A DNA stretch of 64,000 nucleotides from Terfezia claveryi. Lineage: Eukaryota > Ascomycota > Pezizomycetes > Pezizales > Pezizaceae. Below the pieces are notes generated by a model that searched no databases, was not told where the DNA came from, and saw only the letters and a list, made by a program, of their open reading frames with translations. Positions within the stretch are counted from its first letter, which is position 1; each line of letters begins with the position of its first letter. The stretch lies in contig WHUX01000133.1 in assembly GCA_015179025.1 (NCBI GenBank), positions 87,885 through 151,884 on the forward strand, given 5' to 3'. Positions 1 to 10,452 of this stretch are shown here, one piece after another. The translations under genes and the position numbers were made by a program.

Positions 1-2690
1 GCCAGTACGGGTACCGGGCAAGATACCTAGCTGTAAGTGTTAATAGGTTAGGTAGATTGTAGTGTATCTGCAAAGTCTTAAGATCATATATAACTTTTAC
101 AGGTAGCTGTCCTTGCAACTTAGTTCTCATGAGCTCTAGGTTAGCATCGTCAGGCAGATATAAACTCAGACGGGGGGGAGTAACAATGGTACGTATTTCA
201 TTGAGCATGTTTGGGTTATCACAAATCCATTGCTCAATATTCTTTTCGCGCATAGTGAAACTGTATGCCCATGTGTAAGCATGAATGATTTGGGGCACAA
301 CATTGATATGATTGGTCTACCAGTATGCGTCTTTCAGGAGCTTATAGGAGACCTCACAGATCTCAGTTGAATATTACAGAAGTGATCCATATTTGGCTAT
401 TTGATTTGCAAAATACAAAATCAAATGCATTTTCGGAAAATTGTAGTGTGTCCCACTGGTCAGCATGTCATTCACCAAATCTTCATTTTCTTGTACCTGA
501 TTGTCTTGGAGTTTACATCGTTTGGAGGGGGTTGCTAGTTAGAATTCATCCAATGCCAGTTGTCAGTAATATTCTGCATAGAGGTCTTTAGATGCTATCT
601 TGGCTGAGGCCTTCATAAACTTTGATGGTCAAAATCGGAGGAACACCTCTTTGTGTTTATAAAAGTCCTGGAGATAGTTCCTCATAGATTGTATTGTTCC
701 GGAGGTATGTACTATATATTGTGCAATAAGGATGAAGTCTGTTAAATATCTAACATACAGGATTGCCTTGTGGCAAGATACCTTGTGTTGAGTGGCAATT
801 GCAGGGGCATCAGTTCTCTAACTTAGTACAGCCATGAAGACGGCCAGCAGTACCTGTAGCAAATTCCTCATCTCTTTCCCTTGCTATTGTGTGACCGCAC
901 GGTATGCCTTGTTTAGCCTGGTAAACCCTGGGAAAGGGGGCAATCGCGACTATATATGATCGAATATAGTCAGGTGTCCGACGTGCCCCAGGAAGTCCTG
1001 GACCCATTTCATTATGTAGGACAGCATCCCAAGATGTAGTGTATGTAAAGTATCTCCCCGAACCAGAGTATGAGGTTCACAGTCGGGGATATGCCAAAGA
1101 GTATTGTTGATTTCCTTAACTCCGTCAATTTTGAGCACTTTCAGGTTGGACTTGTGGTATGCAGTAGCATACCGCAAGTATTGCCAAGTATTATAAGGTA
1201 TGTCTGGGAGGTCTCCAAATTCGTTTGGGGGGGCAATGCAGACTGGGCATCAATTGGTGAGAATGCCATAAATCATGACATTCTCCATATGGTCTGCCAA
1301 CCAGGCAGAGAGCCTAGGTACGCATTTGCATACCTTCTCATCATAACATACTATGTCAATCTCTTGCTAACTTTGGGCGTCGGCTAAGGGACTGAGTATG
1401 GAGCTCAGTATCTCATATGTAACCTGGAGAGTATCCAATTCCTGAGCCTCTATAGGGTTTCCTGGAACTTTAGCAAGGTGTTTAGGGGGAGTGGGTAATA
1501 ACGCAATCGGGATCCAAGCATTCATCATTGGTTTGTTTCGTATGCTGGACTTTATATTCCCTATACTCATGTATAGGGACCATAATTTCTTGTCCCCAGA
1601 GAAGTTGGTCAGATGTGTCTGGTCCGACGCCAAAAGGACAGGGACCAGTATAGTGCCGACGGGAATAAGCCGCTGTAAGACTTACATGTAAGCAAGGAGG
1701 CATAGTAGGATAATTAGGGTACATACCTGTTGATCTCACCATCAGGATGCGGTATTCATCTCTGAATATATTCGCTCGTTATTCACATTGAATAACTTGA
1801 CTGGTTCCCAGACTATATGGGTTACAAATGTTCTCTGCCGCAATAGGTATTTGATACAATCTACTATATTATGGTAGTAGAAATCTGACTTGGGTCTCAG
1901 TACATATTGAATGGATCATATGCTCCACTCAGGATCCACAATCATTTTGTCCATTTGCTTCTACAATGTGTACCCTGATTTGAATGAGACACTTGACGTC
2001 AGACTGTCGGCGGGTGAGCTCATCAAAATATTGTCCTGGAAGAAATCGTTAATCCTTATTTTTGGGACCTTGCTGAAGGTGAAAAACTGGGCAAGTATAT
2101 AATCCCGCGCATTTAAAAATAGATGGAGGTGATTGAATTGGGCCGAGCGCTGATTGACAAATGGATAGTCATGTACAGGCTGTCCAGCCTGATATCTGTC
2201 GGGAAGTCACCTAGTGACGTCAGTGGTATATGGATATCCATTGGTGGGGGGGTAGCAGTGGTTTCGGGAATAGGTTCTACGTCGGAGTCATTCCCGAGTT
2301 CTTCGACCTCATCCTGCTCCACCTCAAGCTCGGGTTCTTGGATGTCATCTTGCTCCACTGGCTGGAAATCTTCATCAAGGTCCTGATCATATTCAGGAAT
2401 GCCTCCATAAGACCCTTCACCTTCAAGAGTTAGTCTGATCAATATCTACAATACCTCGGCAAGAAGCCTCACCTTTGTAGGTCAATCCTCCACCTGATTG
2501 TTCACCTGATTGTTCGAGGTAGGTTTCGGTATTCTGGGGAATGTCAGTTTCCCGACACGTAACAGGAGTGAATGTCTGGTGTTTGTCCAGATATTTGTTC
2601 TCTATGTGGTTAGCATATGCTCCCCAACTGGCATACATATGCTTGCACTAGGGACAATGTATTTTGGGGGGGTTCATTTTTGAGGTTGTA
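1..2690 (-). pseudogene. Decayed Plavaka-like DNA transposon transposase
   Basis: Minus-strand fragments in shifting frames together resemble the long transposase ORF of fungal Plavaka-type elements. At 2580-2680 there is a C2H2-like start (CP-x-C, then YANHIEN). An acidic stretch follows at 2113-2442. At 1780-2100 there are DPEW and ERIYSEM segments, and at 1367-1633 a block containing YMSIGNIKSSIRNKP. At 950-1177 there is a DTLHTLHLGML segment and at 1-250 a further coding-like tail that runs off the window. Order and spacing agree with the family as I know it. Stops and frameshifts interrupt it repeatedly, so it should be inactive. No terminal inverted repeats were located; the 3' end of the ORF lies outside. 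The family assignment is from memory of motif patterns and should be confirmed by a protein search. Confidence 0.62.
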
Positions 2691-2799
2691 TAGTTTCACG
2701 TTGTTTTTGATCAGTGGTGAGTAGTGTCGAAGTGAGTTTCGAAGTTGTGTGAGACAGTGCATTTGATATTAAGCTCGTCAGGGATTCGCCTTGTGCCGT

Positions 2800-2965
2800 C
2801 GGGTTTGGACACTAACTAAGAATAACTAAGTTATGGTTCCTTGGCAAATATAAAATAAAAAGTAAAAAATAGAGTAAGGATTGAACCTGTACATTAGAAA
2901 TTACCACCCGAAAAAATAAAATACAAATTGAAACCTAAACCACTACACCATAACCCATAATATGT
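2800..2965 (-). repeat. tRNA-derived SINE-like element
   Basis: On the minus strand, starting near 2958, the sequence reads like a tRNA 5' half, with TATGGTGTAGTGGTTTA as an internal A box. About 65 nt later comes GGTTCAATCC, a good B box. An AT-rich tail follows (runs of T and A to about 2820). The A box is closest to those of tRNA-Glu, His or Asp. The acceptor stem does not close into a functional tRNA and there is no clean anticodon arm. A SINE or tRNA pseudogene therefore fits better than a working tRNA. No target duplication was identified. Confidence 0.45.
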
Positions 2966-4208
2966 AATCTCTTATATGAATGGGCTAATTATGTACAGGT
3001 CATGTTGGGTAGTCTGACAAGTGTTTATGCTGAAGATATTATAAATAGACATAGGCTATAGGAATTGTAAATAGGAATAGACGAGAATAGATGTGGTGAT
3101 ACCTCATCATGACGAGCCTCTTTTCTGCATTCTAAAACAGCTAGATATCTATGCTGCTACTTTTCCTTAATAAGATAGTAAAATTATTAGTGTGTTCTGC
3201 TTGAGACCCTTCCCAAACATACATAAGGACTGACCAGAGTGCACAAAATCCTAACTAGACTAATAATACCATAGGGACTCAGGTTATTGGCTCAATGTGA
3301 GCTGCATATTCACTATAGATACATATGTTGGGACAGAGCCACGGGCTTTATGTGAAACATATCAATTTGAGCGCTAAGTTCTATTCAATGTGTACAGTAA
3401 AATCTATTGAATCTATCGCAGAAGTCATGTAAGATACGGAAACCGCCTGGAGTCCATATGCAGCTATATTCAGGGACAGCACTTGTAGAGGCTTCCTTGA
3501 TGGCATTATGGATAATTTCAGTACAGTACATTTCAATCTCCGACGTTCATATAACAATAAGCACGGTCTGATGATATCCGTAAGCCCGCATATTGAAATC
3601 ACGCTACGGTACAATGCGGGCGGAAGGTAAAACACCAAGCGGCTGCATTATTAGTCTGGTTGGCACGGACCGCAGTGGATTATTCCAGGCGGATTCGGCG
3701 CTCAAGCCAGACTACGGTACGGTAGATCGGCGCATGGCTTCGTGTGGTCTGTATTGACTGCCCCTGACAAACCTAGTTACACAACACTACTAGCTCGTAG
3801 CATCACTCTGCGACGTCTGCGTAGCGCTCAGCAACACCGTTTTCTGTATTCGTATTTGATATGGTTCTACGCTATCCACACTAAGTCATAAGATATAGTA
3901 TTTCTATACCTCGGAAGAATGCCTTGGGAAGATATTGTACCCATGACAAAGTATTGGATAACCCATGTTTATGAGAGTCACTCGATCCCAGGCGAACATT
4001 TCCACTTCGCATATTGTTCATAAACGATTCCAATACAAGTTGGAGTAGTTTGATAACACTATAAATACCATATGTCAGTCCCCTCCCCTCGGAAAGCCCA
4101 TAATTGTTCGAACTCTCTTCCACTATCAACAGAACGGCAACACTGCAGCCGCTTCCTCCCCGATAATCTAGTCCTCCCTAACACTCCCAACAAACGAAAC
4201 CAGCGTAA
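2966..4208. other. Gene-free AT-rich stretch with one micro-insertion
   Basis: No credible coding region was seen on either strand; all open frames are short and lack recognisable domains. The stretch holds a copy of the dispersed TAGTCTGGTTGGCAC motif at 3652-3666. The remaining sequence has no repeat or RNA gene I can name. The last 150 bases are CT-rich and probably form the promoter and leader of the secreted protein gene that follows. Confidence 0.5.
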
Positions 4209-4271
4209 ATGAAAACTTCCCGAACGTACAATGCAATGGAGCTAACTGCCGCTTGTGTACGCAGCTGTACG

Positions 4272-4816
4272 ATGAGACCGTTCCTAGGTCTTGCATTGGC
4301 TTTTGTCGTTAGCTTCATCCAAGTTGCTGAGGGCATACAATGCGATTCCGATTGTGCCGCTTGCTGGAAAATAGGCGTCCCGGGTGTTGATATTAAATTC
4401 GGGAGCTCTGAACGCGACGGTGAGTTTGGTATATGGTGTCCGAAGGGCTACCATGACATCCACTGTGCAAAATTTGAACGCTGCGTGTGAGTAATTTCCG
4501 ACTTGACTCAGGTGGATACCCAATAAAAGCCCTGGCCAAGGCCAGGGCATACATCATGTAACAGCAATATAAGCATCAGGGGATTGGTGGTACTTCTCTC
4601 TGCGTACCGGTGAGAAGCTACCATCAACTCAGGAATGTTGATGCTGATACACAACCACTGCTTGAAATTCAAAGACTTATGATTCTGACCAAGGTTTCAT
4701 ACAGCTGTGATAACAGGAAGGGTGATTGTGAGGGCTTTGGCCCATGCCTTTGCGCGTTCAAGCAGGATCCTTTGGGGATTACATACTGCCCATCTAAAGA
4801 TGAATGTTTTCTCTAA
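4272..4816 (+). CDS. Small secreted cysteine-rich protein
   Basis: Two exons, 4272-4486 and 4705-4816, give 108 residues. I chose the ATG at 4272 because it opens directly on a signal peptide (MRPFLGLALAF...VAEG, about 21 residues). An upstream in-frame ATG at 4209 would add 21 residues and bury that signal. The donor is GTGAGT and the acceptor is ACAG; splicing is inferred from frame continuity and from cysteines on both sides of the junction. The mature part of roughly 87 residues has 12 cysteines (CDSDCAACW near its start, then WC, HC, RC, CDN, DC, PC, LC, YC, EC). An even, high cysteine number in a small secreted protein suggests a disulfide-stabilised extracellular protein, possibly an effector or antimicrobial type. 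I do not recognise a named family. The intron, 218 nt, is longer than most in the window. Confidence 0.6.
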
Positions 4817-5668
4817 GCTGGAGACACCCACTTCGATACAGAGTCCCCGTGGACTGTGAGGAGTACCATATGGGCGGTGAAGCAGGCTTGTTATTTATTT
4901 ATCGTTGTTGCATTTCAATTCGTTTCTTCACAGAACCATACCGGTATGGTTTATTTCCTTCGCTCTGTGTGGTTCTGTACTTTTCCTTGTACCTTTAAAC
5001 CCACAATGATCATATGCCTCTTATTATCGTACTTATCATTTTAGGTGTATGTACGTCTACTGAGTGAGGAGTTAACAAAGAAATCTAGGGGTTGAAACTG
5101 ATCCAAATCAATACCGCCATTTTCTTCTGTAACTGACATTATGGTAAGAGCGGGAATGTCGAGGTATGCTGGTAATATCGTAGTGTGCTGGAGATGTCCC
5201 GGTGTGCAAAGTATGCTGCGTTGAAGAGTATGTTGCATTGAAGTTGATTTATACAAAGTTTCAATTCCGGATCCGCAACATATATATGACGACTACTGCG
5301 GCTTCTGTACCCTCGCAATCATGACACATGTGGATAAGCAGTGAAGAAGCCTAGCAAACCCTCAAAACAGCGCAACCCGACATGTGAGGAGTCAGAGATT
5401 CGGAGGCATTACGGATAGGAAGAGGTGTATTTTGCCATAGCATTCAGATTATAGCTATCAGAATAGGCAAGTTCCATCTTTACGAATACCCAAAGACTCT
5501 AAACTCTTAACCTCATTTCCCTACACCGACCTCCAACTAGAGGGGAATACAAAAAGATGGGGAAAGTGGAGGGGAACAATAATTTTGCCCTTGCCCAAAG
5601 TAGTTAGGTCCCAGAAAGTTGGTCGATAGTGCTTATAATGAATTCGACATGATAGACGCCCGCGCCAC
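4817..5668. other. Intergenic region, no gene recognised
   Basis: Short open frames only. Around 5150-5245 there is a loose GTATGCTG/GTGTGCTG-like repetition. Nothing here supports a gene call, and no tRNA-like or inverted-repeat structure was found. It presumably contains the 3' flank of the secreted protein gene and the 3' flank of the RING-CH gene, which are convergent. Confidence 0.4.
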
Positions 5669-6624
5669 TCAGTTCCCCCCTCCTCCCACCGGATCCTCAT
5701 CCACATCCAAAATTTCTTCTACTGCTTTATCCAACCACCCCCTCGTCCACACACTGACCTTCTTCCATACCCATACAAAAAAATTAAACACACCCACTAC
5801 AACCACAATCCAACCCAACTGCCCCAACCTATCCCTTCCCGAAGGCGTTCTTCCTCCACTATTCCCAAGAATCCCGCTCTGCCGGAGATTCCACCAGGAA
5901 TTGGGACCAAGAAAAAATAAAACTTTGACGAAGCCGAGGAGACCTAGAGATGTGATACCTTTGAGCATATGCTCCACGAAGCTGCCAGGTTTAGCAGGGA
6001 TGACGCCTGGAACTGACTCTTCAGTGGTTGGTGCAGTACGTGGTCGAAATTGGGGTGGCGGTGACGGAAGAGAAGGGGATGAAAGGTAGGCGTTGATGAT
6101 TGGGTCTGCGACGAAACCGAGGATATAAATTGTGAGGAGGAAGATACCGGAGGTAATGCTTAGTTGCAGGCCTATTCATTAAGCTAATTAGATAGTCCAT
6201 AATCTCTCGGAAGTGGGAGTCATTCACCTCGACTGTCAACCCATCTCGAAATTGCTAACCGCCTAAACTTATACTTGTATCGGCATGTATTACATTCGTA
6301 ATAACTCTTAGAATTAGCGCTTATTATACGCCACTGGTTCAAGCATCCCTCGTGAACGTATTTCGAAGATCCTCGGCACCGACATGGTGAGAGTAGCCGT
6401 CCCACTTCTGGGTCACATCCAGAGGTGCTGGTATCAAAACATATACGGCAAGTTTTGGGCTCGCCCTGATCTGCCTGAGGCTCCGGAGCTGTTGGTATGG
6501 GAGCTCTGGGTTCTTGAGTATGCCTAGATGAACCTTGGGAGGTGTCCGAGAAGGGGGAGCGAAAGTGGGGGCCGGCATCGGCGCCAAAGTCGCCGGGAAC
6601 GTTGAAGGAGGTTGTGCTAGCCAT
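5669..6624 (-). CDS. RING-CH (MARCH-type) membrane E3 ubiquitin ligase
   Basis: Exons 6228-6624 and 5669-6171 give 299 residues. The intron has a GTGAAT donor and a TAATTAG...AATAG end; phase fits exactly (SRG then LQL). The N-terminal 60 residues are Ser/Pro-rich. A RING-CH finger follows: CRIC, a spaced CRC, then H-x2-C (VHEGC), and a last C-x2-C (CNTC). This is the C4HC3 arrangement of RINGv/MARCH ligases. After the finger there are three hydrophobic segments: SGIFLLTIYILGFV, the LKGITSLGLLGFVKVLFFLG stretch, and GWIVVVVGVFNFFVWVW. The protein is therefore likely a membrane-embedded ligase of the ER or endosomal system; substrate unknown. The acidic tail ends shortly after DVDEDPVGGGG. The gene is convergent with the secreted protein gene. 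Confidence 0.8.
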
Positions 6625-7109
6625 TATGTAAAGTTGGTAGCGCGCCTAATAATGTTGATCATTGAACCAGATTGCCGCAAGTGTGCCCAGATAATACTCA
6701 CCTACCTATATAAACAGTTGTGTGGTCTTTTTGGATAATTGTGAAACCATATGGGTTCATTCAATTTGCAGCCCTGCTGTCGCTCTCAGTGGAGACCTTC
6801 TCTCAAAACAAATTGGAAGATCTCCAAGGACTGCTGAAGCTGGGAGTGTCGACTTACTTAGAGCTTTCTTTTGTCAGCAAAGGGCCGATGAAAGATGGGA
6901 AGGCCACCTCATGTCACAGTGGGTATAAGGGGTATCAGTCACTGAGGAAGCAGCAGAGCTCCTGTCGGAAGTTGCCAAGATGGTGATCTGGCGCTAGTCC
7001 ACATCTGCCCTTAGCAGATCCCCCCACGATACAAGAAACCAACTCCCTTCGAAAGCCAACCACGCAAGCTCTCTACTCTCTGGTCGGACTTTGAGCGAAG
7101 CACGATACC
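6625..7109. other. Divergent promoter region
   Basis: This separates the RING-CH gene (minus) from the proteasome gene (plus). Overlapping open frames around 6720-6990 have no domain and shift frame, so I treat them as noncoding. Confidence 0.4.
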
Positions 7110-8110
7110 ATGGCTGATAGATACTCCTTCTCGTTAACGACATTCTCTCCAAGGTACGTCTTGCCAGGGTCCAATGATACCCCACTATATACCTTGTGTC
7201 TCGGGGCAAGTGCTAACTTGTGAGATATATAGTGGAAAGCTTGTGCAAATTGGTTCGTCACTCTCTTTGTCTATATAGATCTTCTGTGGTGGAGTGGAAT
7301 GTTGCTATGTTCGCGGGGATGGATATCATGGAGGGCTTTGGCTGATGGTGGGGGTGTACAGAATACGCCTTAGCAGCCGTAAACCAGGGAGTCACTTCCC
7401 TAGGTATCAAAGGTACCTCCACCCCCCCAATAGACACTTATCTTCCTAATTCCATTACTCCCCTAGCAACAAACGGTATCGTCCTCGCCACTGAAAAGAA
7501 GTCCACATCTTCCCTCATCAACCCCTCCTCCCTCGAAAAAATTTCCCTCATCACCCCCAATATCGGGATGGTCTACTCCGGCATGGGTCCCGACTTCCGT
7601 GTCCTCGTCGATCGTGCCCGTAAAGTCTCCCACACAAACTACAAACGCATCTACAACGAGTACCCACCCACCCGAATCCTCGTGCAGGACGTCGCCCGTG
7701 TAATGCAAGAAGCCACCCAGTCCGGGGGTGTACGGCCATATGGTGTCTCGCTCCTTGTTGCCGGTTGGGATGAGCATACAGACACCCCCGCTCTATACCA
7801 GGTCGATCCGTCGGGGAGTTACTTCCCTTGGAAGGCCACGGCGATTGGAAAGTCAGCGACTAGTGCAAAAACTTTCTTGGAGAAGAGGTATGCGGAGGGA
7901 TTGGAATTGGAGGATGCGATTCATATTGCGTTATTGACGCTGAAGGAGACCTTGGAGGGTGGGGAGTTGAATGGGGATACGGTGGAGATTGGGATAGTGG
8001 GAACACCAGCAGATCATTTACTAGGGTATGAGGGCGTGGAGGGAAAGAAGGGTCCAAGGTTCAGGAAGTTGAGCCCACAGGAGATTGAGGATTATTTGAC
8101 GAATTTGTAG
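7110..8110 (+). CDS. PRE8: 20S proteasome subunit alpha-2
   Basis: Four exons, 7110-7153, 7233-7252, 7362-7412 and 7467-8110, give 252 residues, close to the yeast length of 250. The N-terminus [16 protein letters not shown] followed by KLVQIEYAL is the proteasome alpha signature split by two introns. The third intron (7413-7466) must be removed to restore the conserved [15 protein letters not shown] block; left in, it would add 18 residues there. The body matches alpha-2: [31 protein letters not shown]-type pocket ([16 protein letters not shown]). The product is a structural outer-ring subunit of the 20S core particle, in cytosol and nucleus. Alpha subunits lack the catalytic N-terminal Thr. 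Three introns within the first 360 bases is dense for this window. It runs convergent to the 2H protein gene, 232 bp away. Confidence 0.95.
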
Positions 8111-8342
8111 GGAATTACTGACGGATTGGGGTGAAGCATAAGTGCATAGAGAATTATGCGGAATGAAATATCATGGATAGCACTACGTAAGTATCTCTTG
8201 GGATTGATTATAATCAGGAGCTAAACTGCCAATTGCATGGAAATCCTCTTTCCTCGTGATATATATATATACTAATCACCTATATGGTCACATATATATT
8301 CAAACGTATATTTTATAATCTCACTTTCTTCCTTACCTATCC

Positions 8343-9329
8343 TTAGAGCAGTACAGACTCCACACTCTCATACCAACTCTCCCCCGCACTCGCACTACCC
8401 TCCTCCCCCTGTACTTCGCCCATCCGCATCACTTCTAACCTATCAAACAATACATTCTCCGCCCAAGCAACATCCTTAAATTCCTCCACCAATCCTCTCA
8501 CATCATAGCCATCCCAATTCCCCTTCCCTCCTCGTCCACCTCTCCCTCTACCACCAACACCCCGCTTCCGCTGTTGTCCATATACAGCCCTAAGCACAGT
8601 CATATGCAGTGTCAACGGCTGGTTCTTGTCTTTGGGGGAAAAATGTAGTAGGCCCAGTGAAGTATAGTGGTCCCGGAGAGAATTTGCTAGGGTAAGTAGA
8701 TTAGAGGTGTTTTCTTCGCGTGAGAGAACCATGCCTAGGCCGTGTTCGGGGGTGGGACCAATAGTGGTGGTAGTGGTGGTTGTCGAGGAGGTTATGGGAG
8801 ATGTAGATGCATCACGGGGCTCGACCCAAAGGACTCGACAGTTCCTGTAGTCGGAAATGCTAATCTCTTCCTGCTGCTGCTTTGAGCCTGTTTCCCGATC
8901 CTCTGTATTTTCCTCCCCTTCTCCATCAAAATCATCAGCCGCGGTACCAGCTCCTCTGTGTCCTCCTCTCTTACCTCTCCCGCCTCCCCCCCCTCTCCTG
9001 CCCCCCCTCCCCCCGAATGTCTTCAACCCAAACAATTTCACCCTCACACCCCCCTTTCTCCCCCCACTAGCCTCCACCGCCCCTCCCAACGCAGCTGTAG
9101 CTCTTGCAAGCTCCTCTGCGTTCTTCAGAGCCATGACGCCGAGGGTGAGATGCATAGTTCCTAAGGGACGGATTGCGGCGGGGGGGATGTTGTAGGTGGG
9201 GGAGGTGGCAAGGTCCCGGAAGCGCTGAAGGGTGAGGGGAAAATTGGTAGTGGTGGGGTCTTGGAGGGAGGAAGACGTGAGGGCGAGGAAATGGGTTAGG
9301 CGGGGAGGTGGGGGGGCGGGACTGGGCAT
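8343..9329 (-). CDS. 2H phosphoesterase-like protein (AKAP7/ASCC1-type domain)
   Basis: A single exon of 328 residues. I chose the ATG at 9329 (MPSPAPPPP), since the longer open frame to 9482 adds residues with no similarity pattern. Two H-x-T-x motifs define the 2H fold: HLTL at residues 60-63, and HMTV in the C-terminal half. The first is preceded by IRPLGT and the second follows NQPLTL, as in the AKAP7 NLS / ASCC1 family. Family members bind or hydrolyse 2'-5' or cyclic phosphate nucleotides. A Gly/Arg-rich low-complexity insert (residues about 100-140, RGGGGGRGKRGG type) and a Thr-rich stretch separate the two halves, and another GRGGRGG run lies near the C-terminus. These resemble RNA-binding RGG regions. 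Likely an RNA-associated protein; exact substrate unknown. Confidence 0.72.
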   Translation of the reverse strand: MPSPAPPPPRLTHFLALTSSSLQDPTTTNFPLTLQRFRDLATSPTYNIPPAAIRPLGTMHLTLGVMALKNAEELARATAALGGAVEASGGRKGGVRVKLFGLKTFGGRGGRRGGGGGRGKRGGHRGAGTAADDFDGEGEENTEDRETGSKQQQEEISISDYRNCRVLWVEPRDASTSPITSSTTTTTTTIGPTPEHGLGMVLSREENTSNLLTLANSLRDHYTSLGLLHFSPKDKNQPLTLHMTVLRAVYGQQRKRGVGGRGRGGRGGKGNWDGYDVRGLVEEFKDVAWAENVLFDRLEVMRMGEVQGEEGSASAGESWYESVESVLL

Positions 9330-9975
9330 TGTGGGGTGGGTATACTTGTATATGGAGACTAGGGGTATGCAAAGGAAGGGCTTAAGGATGAGTGGTTGGA
9401 GTTCACATTTTGATAGATTACGAATAATACCAGTCCCATATGGCAGGGATTCATTAGATAGACTATGATCATGTAATCTCACATTTTAGCATTACATCAT
9501 TCGGTGTCTAGGCCAATTATGTATGGGATGTCATTTTTACATCTTGCATTCGCTGCCTCATCCATCAGTTTTGAGACAAATCGGTCATTCGAAAAAATTA
9601 CTCCCTTTTTAACAAGTATCTGTACTATACAAAGATATATACATAGCCATCCTGACCGAACAGTCTAGCAAATTCCCACTTCCGCTAACATCGGGTAGCA
9701 CCAAGAACTTAAAAGAACCGTCTAAGAGGATCTATCACACAGAGCAGAAATATGAGATGAGATGATTGGAGCCAGAAACTCCGAGAAAGTCGAGAACCAA
9801 GAAAATTAAAGGAATTATAATTGACAAAAACACTACGCCGAAGAACCCGTTGAATACAGCCCAGCCCGTTTATTCCAATTTGCGAATATGATGATGGTGT
9901 TGATGAAGTAGAGATGCTGTTGATCATAGCTAGAAATTCGAGAGCATAGCTATGGAGGCTGGATGGATAAGGTGT
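9330..9975. other. Intergenic region, no gene recognised
   Basis: Upstream region of the 2H protein gene and 3' flank of cytochrome c. It contains only short open frames and moderately AT-rich sequence. No repeat or RNA gene was identified. Confidence 0.4.
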
Positions 9976-10452
9976 TTACTTGGTGTGGTTCCTCAAGAAG
10001 CTGTTTGCAAGTTAGTTAACTGAAACATACAGCTTATGCAGCTTATTACGGGGTTATCATACGTGACCAAGTCATTTCGGTCCTTGTCCTTCTTCAAACC
10101 ACCGAAAGCCATTTTGGTACCTGGTATGTATTTCTTTGGGTTCTCGAGGTAATCAAAGAGGGTATTCTCGCTCCAGATGACACCCTTCTTCTTATTGGCA
10201 TCGGTGTACTGGTAGCCAGCGACTTGTCCAGATTGACGGCCGAAAAGACCGTGCAAGTTGGGTCCGACTTTGTTGTCTCCACCTTCCTCGAGGGTGTGGC
10301 AAGATGCGCAACGGGTCTTGAAAAGGTTCGCACCCTTGGCGTCGTCTCCTATAAAAGTGTAATTATGTTAGTATTCTCTTCAATTGAGCGCACGGAATAA
10401 GCTCTCTCCGCGATGACAAGGGGCGAGCAAACGTACCCTCAGCGAAAGGCAT
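9976..10452 (-). CDS. CYC1: Cytochrome c
   Basis: Three exons on the minus strand, 10437-10452, 10063-10348 and 9976-10000, join to 108 residues with perfect phase. The first exon encodes only MPFAE plus one base, and the last only eight residues (FLRNHTK with the split codon) and the stop. The haem attachment motif is CASCH at residues 19-23. His23 is the axial ligand, and the sixth ligand is Met85 in GTKMAFGG. Other hallmarks are [10 protein letters not shown] and [12 protein letters not shown]. The product is the soluble electron carrier between complexes III and IV in the mitochondrial intermembrane space. Tiny terminal exons make this gene easy to miss by ORF scanning. The upstream 250 bases carry two copies of the dispersed AACCAGACTA motif. 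Confidence 0.96.

Noticed and set aside
9067..9372. Pro/His-rich antisense and shifted frames over the 2H protein gene
   Set aside because: They are shadows of the GC-rich coding sequence that carries both H-x-T-x motifs.
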